Position numbers and translations under genes: made by a program. 10,349 nt of DNA from contig JAUHZM010000088.1 in NCBI GenBank assembly GCA_030426005.1, forward strand, positions 1 through 10,349, written 5' to 3'. How positions within the stretch are numbered: the first letter of the stretch is position 1; each line of letters begins with the position of its first letter. This stretch comes from Gammaproteobacteria bacterium (GTDB lineage Bacteria > Pseudomonadota > Gammaproteobacteria > Arenicellales > Arenicellaceae). This document shows positions 1 to 6,920 of the stretch, piece after piece. Below the pieces are notes generated by a model that was given only the letters and a program-made list of their open reading frames with translations, was not told the origin of the DNA and ran no database searches.

Positions 1-361
1 CATCCACATTGGGTGGCTTATTGATCAGCATGGTATGGATGGTCTGAACGTCTTTACCGACGATCGACTCGACACATTCCAGAATAGCAGGATGTGTGGT
101 GTAGGAATCGAGGACTGGATCATTCTCGAAATCCTGAATTTTGGCGATGGCTTCCATTTTTGAGCCGGGATTGACTTCACCCTTAGCCACCATCACGTCT
201 TTCATGACCAGCATGCCCTTGGCAGGCGGTGTTTGGCCCTCAACAATCTCTCTTAAACGATCTACCCAGATTTGCAACTGAGCGTCATCAATTAGATTGG
301 GAACCACCAGATAGCCTTTCTCCTCGTATTCGGCTAATTGTTGTGCATTTATTCGCGTCAT
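1..361 (-). CDS. PhyH-family dioxygenase, N-terminal part (cut by window edge)
   Basis: Reading leftward from an ATG at 361-359, the frame stays open to the window edge and gives 120 residues. The N-terminus (MTRINAQQLAEYEEKGYLVV, then a PNLI stretch) is the typical opening of phytanoyl-CoA dioxygenase (PhyH) family proteins, Fe(II)/2-oxoglutarate-dependent oxygenases. Residues 106-119, ending in the NKPP motif, match the strand that normally precedes the HxD iron-binding motif, which would lie just outside the window. The substrate cannot be told; the family includes enzymes acting on phytanoyl-CoA, phosphonates and natural products. AGGA about 10 bases upstream of the ATG is a plausible ribosome binding site. 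It follows arsJ on the same strand after 73 bases with no convincing terminator, so it may be cotranscribed. Family assignment is fairly secure; specific function is unknown. Confidence 0.75.
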   Translation of the reverse strand, partial: MTRINAQQLAEYEEKGYLVVPNLIDDAQLQIWVDRLREIVEGQTPPAKGMLVMKDVMVAKGEVNPGSKMEAIAKIQDFENDPVLDSYTTHPAILECVESIVGKDVQTIHTMLINKPPNVD

Positions 362-434
362 TATTGCGGATTCCTAATTCGTGGATATGGAAAACACACG
401 ATACCACAGAGCTTGGCGCGGGGTCAGTAGAGAC

Positions 435-1613
435 TTAGCGCGCCGGAACACGGCTGACGATAATGCTGGAGATAAGTAGAAACAGTGTTGAGGTGAGTAA
501 GCAGGCTAACAAACCAAATTGGATATATAGCAAGCCGGACGCGACGGTGACCAATAGGCGGCCTGCTGCGTTGGACATATAGTAAAAGCCGACATCCATT
601 GATACGCGTTGATCACTCGCAAGATGCACGATGTTAAAACTATGCAGTGCAGAATTAATTGCAAAAACAGCCCCAAATACCAGTAAGCCGACCACTAAGG
701 TTGTGGCTCCTGGACCCTGAGTCCAGCTAATTGCTGTGATCAAGCCCATCACCACCGTTAACACAACACACCATGCTGTGGTCGCTTTGATGCCCGGATT
801 ACGACCAGTGATTATCGGTGCGCTGGCTTGCACAATGCCGTACCCGATGACCCAGGCTGCGAAGAAGGTACCGACCGAGGTGTGTTCCCAACCTAGTACG
901 CTTGAGAAAAACACCGGTAGGGCGACCACGAACCACACATCACGGGCGCCGAAGAGAAATAGTCGCGCGGCCGAGAGGAGGTTGATGGCGCGACTTTTGG
1001 ACCACATTTCGGTGAATTTGGGTTTGTGCTCAGCACGTTGAAATGGGGCACGCAAAGTGACCAAGCTGAAAACCCAAATCAGCGAGAGAAATAGCACCAT
1101 GCATAAGATTGCAGTGCGAAATCCGAACAGACTCAGCATGAATCCACCAACAAAGAAGCCAACCCCTTTGAGCGCATTTTTACTGCCGGTCAACATCGCA
1201 ACCCAGCGATATAAGCGCGAACTTTGGTTAGTTGGCACCAGCGCTTTGATGGCGCTCTTAGCACTCATCTTGTTGAGGTCTTTGGCGATGCCGGATAAGG
1301 CCTGAGCCGCCATGACCCAGGCGACTGACAGCATGTGGTTGGGCACCAACAGTGCTGCGAGTGCGAGAATTTGTAAGCCCAAACCGAGATTCATCGTGCG
1401 ATTAAGCCCGATACGCGCGCCTAACCAGCCACCGACTAGATTGGTCACAATACCGAAAAATTCGTAGAACAGAAACAGGAAGGCAATTTCCAATGCGGAA
1501 TAGCCCAGCGTGTGAAAGTGCAAGACCACCAACATGCGCAACGCACCATCGGTGAGCGTGAAGCCCCAGTAGTTTCCTGTAACGATAAGATACTGTCGAA
1601 GTTGACTCGACAT
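435..1613 (-). CDS. arsJ: Organoarsenical efflux MFS permease ArsJ
   Basis: This 392-residue, highly hydrophobic protein has the length and repeated membrane segments of a major facilitator transporter. The N-terminal region (NYWGFTLTDGALRMLVVLHF at residues 14-33, followed by a LGYSALEIAFLF stretch) is what I recognise as characteristic of ArsJ, and GGWLGARIGLNRT at 61-73 sits where the MFS loop 2-3 motif is expected. ArsJ is an inner-membrane permease that exports 1-arseno-3-phosphoglycerate, which then breaks down outside to release arsenate. The gene lies directly downstream of a GAPDH gene, the defining context of the family. I chose the ATG at 1613 because AGAGG sits 6 bases upstream and the protein then begins MSSQLRQYL, as family members do; a TTG at 1631 would add six residues but lacks a good binding site. 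The gap to the GAPDH stop is 33 bases. Confidence 0.9.
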   Translation of the reverse strand: MSSQLRQYLIVTGNYWGFTLTDGALRMLVVLHFHTLGYSALEIAFLFLFYEFFGIVTNLVGGWLGARIGLNRTMNLGLGLQILALAALLVPNHMLSVAWVMAAQALSGIAKDLNKMSAKSAIKALVPTNQSSRLYRWVAMLTGSKNALKGVGFFVGGFMLSLFGFRTAILCMVLFLSLIWVFSLVTLRAPFQRAEHKPKFTEMWSKSRAINLLSAARLFLFGARDVWFVVALPVFFSSVLGWEHTSVGTFFAAWVIGYGIVQASAPIITGRNPGIKATTAWCVVLTVVMGLITAISWTQGPGATTLVVGLLVFGAVFAINSALHSFNIVHLASDQRVSMDVGFYYMSNAAGRLLVTVASGLLYIQFGLLACLLTSTLFLLISSIIVSRVPAR

Positions 1614-1646
1614 CACGTGCCTCTGCCGCAAGGTTGGTTGTTCAAT

Positions 1647-2645
1647 CTACATCAAGGTGTGCATCGACCGGACGATTTCCGCGACTCTATTTGCATAACC
1701 CCACTCATTGTCATACCAGGCGTACAGTTTGACCTGCGTCTCGTTGACAACCATGGTGGAGAGGGCGTCAATAATACTGGAACGCGGATCAGTCCGGTAG
1801 TCGATCGAGACCAGCGGGCGAGCTTCGTATCCGAGAATACCTTGTAAATCAGTTTCTGCCGCATGGGCTAATAAAGCGTTGACCTCATCCACACTGGTGG
1901 CGCGCTCTACCTCAAACACGCAGTCGGTGAGGGATGCATTCGCCAGCGGAACTCGCACTGCATGCCCGTTGAGGCGGCCTTCAAGTTCTGGAAAAATACT
2001 GGCGATGGCTTTGGCTGAGCCGGTGGTGGTTGGGATCAGACTCATTCCACAGGCCCGAGCGCGTCGTAAATCTTTGTGTGGCGTGTCCAGAATGCGTTGC
2101 GTGTTGGTTATGTCGTGGATCGTGGTGATCGAGCCGTGACGAATCCCGAGTTCGCCATGAATCACTTTGACGACAGGTGCCAAGCAGTTCGTTGTGCATG
2201 ATGCGGCGGTCACAATACTGTGTTTTGCCGGGTCGAATAAGTGATCGTTAACTCCACGCACGATATTGAGAACATCCGGGTGCTTGACTGGTGCGCAGAC
2301 CACCACCCGTTGCACGCCTTGGTGCAGGTACTCCGACAAGACATCTGGGTCTTTAAATCGGCCACTGGCTTCAATTACCAAGTCGCAGTCCGACCAATCA
2401 GTGTCTTGAATACGTTGATTGCGTGAATAGCGGATCGTTTGTGCGCCGATCTGAAGCGCCGTGTCGTTGGAATCAGCAGTCTTATGCCATCGCCCGTGAA
2501 CGGAGTCGAAGTTCAGCAGATGAGCCATGCACTCGGCGTCGCCAGCTGGGTCATTGATCTGAGTGACACATAACTCAGGCCACTCATTGATCACACGAAA
2601 CGCGAGTCGGCCAATACGTCCAAAGCCATTAATACCAATTTTCAT
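1647..2645 (-). CDS. gapdh: ArsJ-associated glyceraldehyde-3-phosphate dehydrogenase
   Basis: A complete 332-residue GAPDH. Visible features are the NAD-binding start MKIGINGFGRIGR, Asn31-Asp32 where NAD-dependent enzymes carry the adenosine-ribose-binding Asp, the catalytic Cys150 in ASCTTNCLAP, and His177 in TTIHDITNTQ. The HDITNTQ form, rather than the HAYTNDQ common in glycolytic GAPDH, fits the ArsJ-associated branch. In that system the enzyme oxidises glyceraldehyde 3-phosphate with arsenate instead of phosphate, giving 1-arseno-3-phosphoglycerate for export by ArsJ. The adjacent arsJ supports this over a purely glycolytic role, although the enzyme should also accept phosphate. The ATG at 2645 is chosen by homology; a TTG at 2672 would add nine residues, and neither start has a strong ribosome binding site. 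No arsR is seen upstream; the neighbour there is divergent. Confidence 0.9.
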   Translation of the reverse strand: MKIGINGFGRIGRLAFRVINEWPELCVTQINDPAGDAECMAHLLNFDSVHGRWHKTADSNDTALQIGAQTIRYSRNQRIQDTDWSDCDLVIEASGRFKDPDVLSEYLHQGVQRVVVCAPVKHPDVLNIVRGVNDHLFDPAKHSIVTAASCTTNCLAPVVKVIHGELGIRHGSITTIHDITNTQRILDTPHKDLRRARACGMSLIPTTTGSAKAIASIFPELEGRLNGHAVRVPLANASLTDCVFEVERATSVDEVNALLAHAAETDLQGILGYEARPLVSIDYRTDPRSSIIDALSTMVVNETQVKLYAWYDNEWGYANRVAEIVRSMHTLM

Positions 2646-2707
2646 AATTTTGTCGGTTGACACGATTAACAAATAATCTGCAGAGCCTAGCCGCGATACA
2701 TTACAGT

Positions 2708-2736
2708 CTTATGACGCGATAGCTTGCTTGTTTCAA
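2708..2736 (-). promoter_or_regulatory. Predicted sigma-70 promoter for gapdh-arsJ
   Basis: On the minus strand a TTGAAA -35 element (2736-2731) is followed after exactly 17 bases by CATAAG (2713-2708), which matches four of six -10 positions. It lies about 60 bases upstream of the GAPDH ATG and points toward it. I could not identify a convincing ArsR operator. Prediction from consensus only. Confidence 0.4.
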
Positions 2737-2784
2737 GGACCCTGAGTGATTACTATGGGGTAAGATAATTTAACAGGGTAGTGT

Positions 2785-3159
2785 ATGAAACAACCAGCGT
2801 TTGTTTTCTCGTTATTGGTGGCTTGTCTACACGCAGGCTTTCTAGTGTTAGAGATGTTTTTATGGGAGGCTACACTAGGGCTTAAAGTGTTTGCTATGAC
2901 TCCTGAACAAGCAAGTCTGACTGCAACCTTGGCGTTTAATCAAGGCTTGTATAACGGTTTCTTAGCAGCCGGGATCGTGTGGGCTTTATTGAGTAAACGC
3001 TACGCGACCTTACTATTTTTTCTGCTCTGTGTGGTGGTGGCTGGTGTCGTTGGTGCGCTTAGTGTTAAACCGTCTATCTTCTTTGTCCAGGCATTGCCAG
3101 CGATACTGGCAGCACTGTTCTTGTGGTTAGCGAAGCTGAATTCCGAGCCAACGACATGA
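2785..3159 (+). CDS. DUF1304-type small integral membrane protein
   Basis: This 124-residue protein has about four hydrophobic segments (roughly 6-28, 50-68, 74-92 and 98-116). The pattern of an early His in LHAGF (residue 16), the FLWEA stretch near 26 and FNQGLYNGFLAAG at 52-64 is that of the DUF1304 family of small inner-membrane proteins, whose function I do not know. AGGG lies six bases before the ATG and is a good ribosome binding site. The gene is divergent from gapdh and shares a 139-base intergenic region with it. Its TGA stop overlaps the ATG of the next gene as ATGA, so the two are likely translated together and may both concern the cell envelope; that functional link is inference. 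Confidence 0.75.
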   Translation: MKQPAFVFSLLVACLHAGFLVLEMFLWEATLGLKVFAMTPEQASLTATLAFNQGLYNGFLAAGIVWALLSKRYATLLFFLLCVVVAGVVGALSVKPSIFFVQALPAILAALFLWLAKLNSEPTT

Positions 3160-4526
3160 GTAAGTGTGTGTGCCGCAGACTGATTCTCCAGTTGGTGTTG
3201 AGCTGTCTGGCTATTACGCAGTTCACCATAAGTTATGCTGATCAAGCGGAACCCGAACCGGTGATTGAGGTCTCCGATGATAAGCCGCAAGATGGTCGTA
3301 TCGAAGCTCGAATAGAAAGTATCTTCGACAAAATTGATGGACTTGAGGCGCTGGAGGTGACGGTCGAGTCCGGTGTTGTAACCCTAGCTGGCGATGTGGC
3401 AAATGAGGCAGCCGCCAGCGATGCACTGGACATTGCACAGCGTACTGCCGGTGTAGTGCGCGTGGACGACACGATTAATCGAACCTTAGACGTGGCAGAC
3501 AATGTGCGACCAATGCTGGATGATCTGCAGCAGAAGTCGCGTAATCTTGTTCGTGCAATCCCGTTGATGCTGGTGGCGCTCGGCGTCTTTATCGTATTTA
3601 TCGTGTTTGCCAGCCTGATTGCACGCTGGAGTGCGTTGTGGCAAAAGGTGACGCCAAACCCGTTTCTCGCCGAAATCGCATCGCAAGCAGTTAGGATTTT
3701 GATCATCGGCCTAGGTCTGGTGGTGGCTATGAATCTGGTTGGTGCGTCACGCTTTGTTGCCACCATCTTAGGCGGCGCTGGTGTGCTCGGAATCGCGATC
3801 GGCTTCGCCGTGCGTGATACCTTGGAGAACTATATTTCGAGCATCATGCTGAGTATTCGCCAGCCATTCCGCGCACGGGATCATGTGGTCATTAATGACC
3901 TAGAAGGGTACGTGATTCGCTTAACGTCGCGGGCCACCATCTTAATGACGCTCGACGGAAATCATTTGCGCATTCCAAACTCGGTGGTTTTCAAAGGCAT
4001 CATTTTGAATTACACCACCAACCCCGAACGGCGCTTTGAGTTTGAATTAGGGATTGATGGTGAGGACGACCCCTTGGAGGCCATGCAGGTTGGTCTGGAT
4101 GCCATCAATCAACAGAGTTTTGTCCTCGAAGAGCCCGGTGCTGGCGCGATGCTCAAAGAAGTCGGTGATTCGAGCATAGTGATACGATTCACGGCTTGGG
4201 TTGATCAATCCCAGACGAACTTTGCCAAGGCGCGCAGTGTCGCGATCGTAGCAGCGAAATCTGCGCTAGAAGTGTCTGGGTTTACCTTACCCGAGCCAAT
4301 ATATCGTTTGCGTTTTGATAATGGGGATCTCGCGCCCGCCCTTGAGTCTGTTACGAAGGCAGAAGCACGTGTGGTCGATAACGAATCTCAGCCAGAAGAC
4401 GATGCGTCGCCGTCTGTGCAAACGGTTGATGTGTCAATTGATCAAGAAATGGCGCAAAAAGTGGAGGAGGAACGAGTGCGTGATGAGCACAGCGATCTGC
4501 TAAATGCGGCCTCACCACAGGAATAA
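3156..4526 (+). CDS. Mechanosensitive channel (MscS family) with periplasmic BON domain
   Basis: A 456-residue protein. Residues 1-28 look like a signal peptide with cleavage after SYA; Cys17 in VLSC is only a poor lipobox. Residues about 46-112 form a BON domain (phospholipid- or envelope-binding, seen in OsmY), with VTVESGVVTLAGDV as its core. Transmembrane segments follow at about 133-157 and 178-198, then the pore-like glycine/alanine-rich helix 203-219 (ILGGAGVLGIAIGFAVRD) and the MscS beta domain (about 230-290, with RIPNSVV at 272-278). The family opens under membrane tension to release solutes during hypo-osmotic shock. The C-terminal 65 residues are acidic and low in complexity. The ATG at 3156 overlaps the previous stop (ATGA) and gives a proper signal peptide; a GTG at 3123 would spoil it. 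No ribosome binding site of its own is seen, which fits translational coupling. The BON plus MscS layout occurs elsewhere in proteobacteria; its physiological role is not clear. Confidence 0.85.
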   Translation: MSKCVCRRLILQLVLSCLAITQFTISYADQAEPEPVIEVSDDKPQDGRIEARIESIFDKIDGLEALEVTVESGVVTLAGDVANEAAASDALDIAQRTAGVVRVDDTINRTLDVADNVRPMLDDLQQKSRNLVRAIPLMLVALGVFIVFIVFASLIARWSALWQKVTPNPFLAEIASQAVRILIIGLGLVVAMNLVGASRFVATILGGAGVLGIAIGFAVRDTLENYISSIMLSIRQPFRARDHVVINDLEGYVIRLTSRATILMTLDGNHLRIPNSVVFKGIILNYTTNPERRFEFELGIDGEDDPLEAMQVGLDAINQQSFVLEEPGAGAMLKEVGDSSIVIRFTAWVDQSQTNFAKARSVAIVAAKSALEVSGFTLPEPIYRLRFDNGDLAPALESVTKAEARVVDNESQPEDDASPSVQTVDVSIDQEMAQKVEEERVRDEHSDLLNAASPQE

Positions 4527-4564
4527 ACGCTGGCATTTTTCCGCCTCAATTGAAAGCCTGCGTG

Positions 4565-4570
4565 TATAAT
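4565..4570 (+). promoter_or_regulatory. Predicted -10 element for the fnr gene
   Basis: A perfect TATAAT stands 30 bases before the fnr ATG. This predicts a transcript start near 4577 and a short leader of about 23 bases. No good -35 hexamer is found 16-18 bases upstream, so the promoter may be weak or need an activator. I see no FNR box here. Consensus match only. Confidence 0.4.
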
Positions 4571-4599
4571 GCCTCAAACTTGGCTCGACGGACTTACTC

Positions 4600-5343
4600 A
4601 TGTTAGATCACTCCTGTTCCAACTGTGCAATGAGCGATATCTGTCTCCCTTTGGGGCTGGATAAAGCCGATATTTGTAAATTGGAAACCATCGTAACCTC
4701 CACGGCGGTTAAACACTCTGGCGATATTGTTTTACGCCAGGGAGATCCGTTTCGGAAGGTCTACGCGGTTAAGTCCGGAATGGCGAAGTCGTACCGTTTT
4801 GATCAGGCAGGCACAGAATACATTCAGTCGTTTCATCTGCCTGGCGAATTATTCGGATTGGATGCCATCTACGCCAAGCGATACGGGTTTACGGTCGAGA
4901 TTCTGGATACATCCGTGCTCTGTGAAATGGATTTTGACGAACTGCAAACGCTGTGTGCAACTGTGCCTTCGCTGCAGAAGCAATTGTTTAACTTGTTCAG
5001 TCGCGATTTGTACCGCTCGCATGTGAGTCCAATCGATCACTTTGATCAAACCGCAGAGCAGAAGTTGTCTGGGTTCATTCATAATTTGTTAACGCGCTAC
5101 AAGGCACGCGGACACCGCGGTCAAGAGCTGCATTTACCGATGTCGCGCCGTGATATTGCCAATCACCTTAGTCTTGCGCCGGAAACGATTAGTCGTTTGT
5201 TGAAGCGTTTTCAACAGCAAGGCGTGTTGGCGATTAATAATCGCCTGGTGGAAGTCATCGATCCGCATAAACTTGAAGCGATGGTCCATTGCCACGCGCT
5301 GGAGTCCTCAGATCAAGCTGACTCGATGGTGACCAGCGCCTAG
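4600..5343 (+). CDS. fnr: Fnr/Anr-type oxygen-sensing transcriptional regulator
   Basis: A 247-residue CRP/FNR-family regulator. Three N-terminal cysteines, Cys6, Cys9 and Cys15 in CSNCAMSDIC, match the CX2CX5C of Escherichia coli FNR, and Cys108 in TSVLCEM is the fourth. Together they should hold an oxygen-labile [4Fe-4S] cluster that allows dimerisation and DNA binding only at low oxygen. A cyclic-nucleotide-type beta domain covers about 35-115, a dimer helix about 120-150, and a winged helix-turn-helix 181-208. The recognition helix carries Glu195, Ser198 and Arg199 (ETISR), the residues that read TTGAT half-sites in FNR, and a perfect TTGAT-N4-ATCAA box lies in this window before ccoN and hemN. 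An in-frame stop at 4567-4569 with no alternative start fixes the ATG, so only five residues precede the first cysteine, against about 19 in E. coli. The gene converges with hemN, 19 bases apart. Confidence 0.93.
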   Translation: MLDHSCSNCAMSDICLPLGLDKADICKLETIVTSTAVKHSGDIVLRQGDPFRKVYAVKSGMAKSYRFDQAGTEYIQSFHLPGELFGLDAIYAKRYGFTVEILDTSVLCEMDFDELQTLCATVPSLQKQLFNLFSRDLYRSHVSPIDHFDQTAEQKLSGFIHNLLTRYKARGHRGQELHLPMSRRDIANHLSLAPETISRLLKRFQQQGVLAINNRLVEVIDPHKLEAMVHCHALESSDQADSMVTSA

Positions 5344-5362
5344 ACCGAGCCCAGTAGCTGTC

Positions 5363-6778
5363 TTAGATGGTGCGAGAAAAAGGAAGTACCTGGCCGCTTT
5401 GTGGTTGAGGTAAGTAGCGGTCGAACACGCTGGCAATCGGGCGCATAAAGAATCGGCCAGTTTCAGTGATTCTTAGACGATCTTGGTCTAATTCAATCAG
5501 TCCGTCTTCAGCCAATTGTGCCAATCGTGATAACTCTGGCGCAAAATAGTCGGCTACCGATGTGCGTTTATCGCTGTCTGCGAGGCGTCCGACCGGTGCG
5601 TGTAAATCAATCTGATGTCGACACATAAGTTGCTGGATGACTTCATGGCGAATACGGTCGTCTTCGTTCAGAGCAAGACCTTTGACGATTGGAAGCTGAT
5701 CAGCGTCGATCATCTCAATATACTTGGACAGTGTCGGCTCGTTCTGCGCATAGGCCGTAGCGAAGTTGCTGATGGCGCTTGCCCCTACGCCGATAAGGTC
5801 AGTTTCGCGATGCGTCGTATAGCCCTGAAAGTTCCGTTGTAAACTGCCGTTGCGGTACGCTTTGGCCAAGCTATCGCTTGCTAAGGCATAGTGATCCATC
5901 CCAACATGAACGTAATCCGCAGCCAGAAGTTTGTCGCGAGCGAGCGCCACCAGCGCCAGTCGCGTGGCAGTGTTTGGCAATTCCGTTGGTTTGATCATGC
6001 GCTGAGCCTTAATCCGCGCTGGCAAGTATGCGAAATTATACGCTGCGATTCGTGTGGCACCGGTGGCGATAATTTTGTCCAGCGTGGCACTGAAAGTCTC
6101 TACGGTTTGGCGCGGCAGACCAGTGATCAGGTCAACGTTGACCGATTTGCTGTGCTGCAGCGCGGCTTCGATCACGGCAATCGTATCGGCTTCATTCTGG
6201 ACTCGGTTTACTGCTTCCTGAACTGGAGATGAGAAGTCCTGCACACCAATACTAAACCTGTTAAAGCCTTGTTGATTAAGCTCACGCACGCCCTCGGGTG
6301 TGATAGAGCGTGTATCAAGCTCACTACCGATCTCCAGCTTATGGGGCAGGTCTAGGTGAAACTGCTGTGCTATTTCGTCCAAGATGGTGTGAATCTGTTC
6401 GGCAGATAGAAAGTTCGGCGTGCCGCCACCAAAGTGGATTTGTGTCACGAGTCGGTCTGCTCCGAACAATTGACCACGGCGACGAATTTCGCGCAATAAG
6501 CGGTCCAGGTATTCGTTGACTTTGTTGTTGGTAGTTTGAGTGACGACCTTATTGCAGCCACAGAAGTAGCATAAGGAGTGACAAAACGGGATATGTACGT
6601 AAAGCGATAAATCGCGGGGCAGCAGACTGTTATTCGCGCGCTCAGCATGCTCACGATAATCGGCCTCGCCAAAACCACTGTGGAACTGCGGTGCAGTAGG
6701 GTAGGAGGTGTACCGAGGCGCCGCTGTGTCGTAGCGCTGAATAAGATCATTGGAGATCGAAATAGCGTGTTGCTGCAT
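5363..6778 (-). CDS. hemN: Oxygen-independent coproporphyrinogen III oxidase HemN
   Basis: A 471-residue radical SAM enzyme, close to the 457 of E. coli HemN. YVHIPFCHSLCYFCGC at 60-75 contains the CX3CX2C cluster motif (Cys66, Cys70, Cys73) followed by Cys75, as in HemN proper rather than the HemW chaperones. The N-terminal PRYTSYPTAPQF (21-32) and the HFGGGTPNFL SAM-contact motif near 115-124 are also typical. It converts coproporphyrinogen III to protoporphyrinogen IX in the cytoplasm without oxygen, keeping haem synthesis going under anoxia. It is divergent from ccoN across 142 bases that hold a perfect FNR box with a candidate -10 facing this gene, so activation by the adjacent Fnr is expected. 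The ATG at 6778 gives the usual N-terminus; no strong ribosome binding site is visible. The end is tail to tail with fnr, without an evident terminator. Confidence 0.95.
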   Translation of the reverse strand: MQQHAISISNDLIQRYDTAAPRYTSYPTAPQFHSGFGEADYREHAERANNSLLPRDLSLYVHIPFCHSLCYFCGCNKVVTQTTNNKVNEYLDRLLREIRRRGQLFGADRLVTQIHFGGGTPNFLSAEQIHTILDEIAQQFHLDLPHKLEIGSELDTRSITPEGVRELNQQGFNRFSIGVQDFSSPVQEAVNRVQNEADTIAVIEAALQHSKSVNVDLITGLPRQTVETFSATLDKIIATGATRIAAYNFAYLPARIKAQRMIKPTELPNTATRLALVALARDKLLAADYVHVGMDHYALASDSLAKAYRNGSLQRNFQGYTTHRETDLIGVGASAISNFATAYAQNEPTLSKYIEMIDADQLPIVKGLALNEDDRIRHEVIQQLMCRHQIDLHAPVGRLADSDKRTSVADYFAPELSRLAQLAEDGLIELDQDRLRITETGRFFMRPIASVFDRYLPQPQSGQVLPFSRTI

Positions 6779-6820
6779 GGTAGTTTGTCAGGGGAAAGAC
6801 GCTCAATTTAAGATGCAACA

Positions 6821-6826
6821 AGAATA
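6821..6826 (-). promoter_or_regulatory. Candidate -10 element for hemN
   Basis: On the minus strand TATTCT (6826-6821) matches four of six -10 positions. Its upstream edge is 28.5 bases from the centre of the FNR box, giving a predicted start near 6814 with the box at about -41, the class II activator position. Predicted from spacing and consensus. Confidence 0.45.
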
Positions 6827-6847
6827 GAAGATCAACCGCAGGCAAAC

Positions 6848-6861
6848 TTGATCCAGATCAA
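6848..6861. promoter_or_regulatory. FNR/Anr binding site between hemN and ccoN
   Basis: The 14 bases read TTGATCCAGATCAA, a perfect match to the FNR consensus TTGAT-N4-ATCAA. The centre is at 6854.5 in the 142-base region between divergent hemN and ccoN. Candidate -10 hexamers lie at equal distances on both sides, so one dimer could serve as class II activator for both genes. The regulator itself is encoded 1.5 kb to the left. Confidence 0.9.
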
Positions 6862-6882
6862 TTCCTGTGGATTTAGAACAGT

Positions 6883-6888
6883 AATAAT
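6883..6888 (+). promoter_or_regulatory. Candidate -10 element for ccoNOQP
   Basis: AATAAT matches five of six -10 positions. Its upstream edge is 28.5 bases from the centre of the FNR box, predicting a start near 6895 with the box at about -41, as in class II FNR-activated promoters. The leader to the ccoN ATG would be about 25 bases. Confidence 0.6.
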
Positions 6889-6920
6889 TGCTACTGATCT
6901 AAATTCACCGTGAGAAATCT

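Noticed and set aside
229..438. Plus-strand open frame of 69 codons.
   Set aside because: It covers the antisense of the PhyH gene start and the arsJ end, has no family resemblance and no promoter.
415..444. Inverted repeat GGCGCG / CGCGCC with an 18-base loop just past the arsJ stop, as a possible terminator.
   Set aside because: The stem is only six base pairs, the loop is long, it overlaps the end of arsJ and no T-run follows on the minus strand.
2728..2756. TTGTTT and TACTAT as a plus-strand promoter for the DUF1304 gene.
   Set aside because: The spacing is right at 17, but the -35 matches only three of six positions and it overlaps the better minus-strand promoter; too weak to list as a feature.
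3123..3155. Upstream GTG start for the mechanosensitive channel.
   Set aside because: It would place charged residues ahead of the signal peptide and lengthen the overlap with the DUF1304 gene; the ATG at 3156 forms a clean ATGA junction.
3242..3766. Open frame of 174 codons on the minus strand.
   Set aside because: It lies wholly antisense to the BON-MscS channel gene, has a low-complexity Ser/Thr/Arg-rich product and no recognisable domain; it is a by-product of the codon use of the real gene.
4546..4553. Palindrome TCAATTGA upstream of fnr as an autoregulatory FNR site.
   Set aside because: It lacks the TTGAT-N4-ATCAA spacing, so it is not an FNR box.
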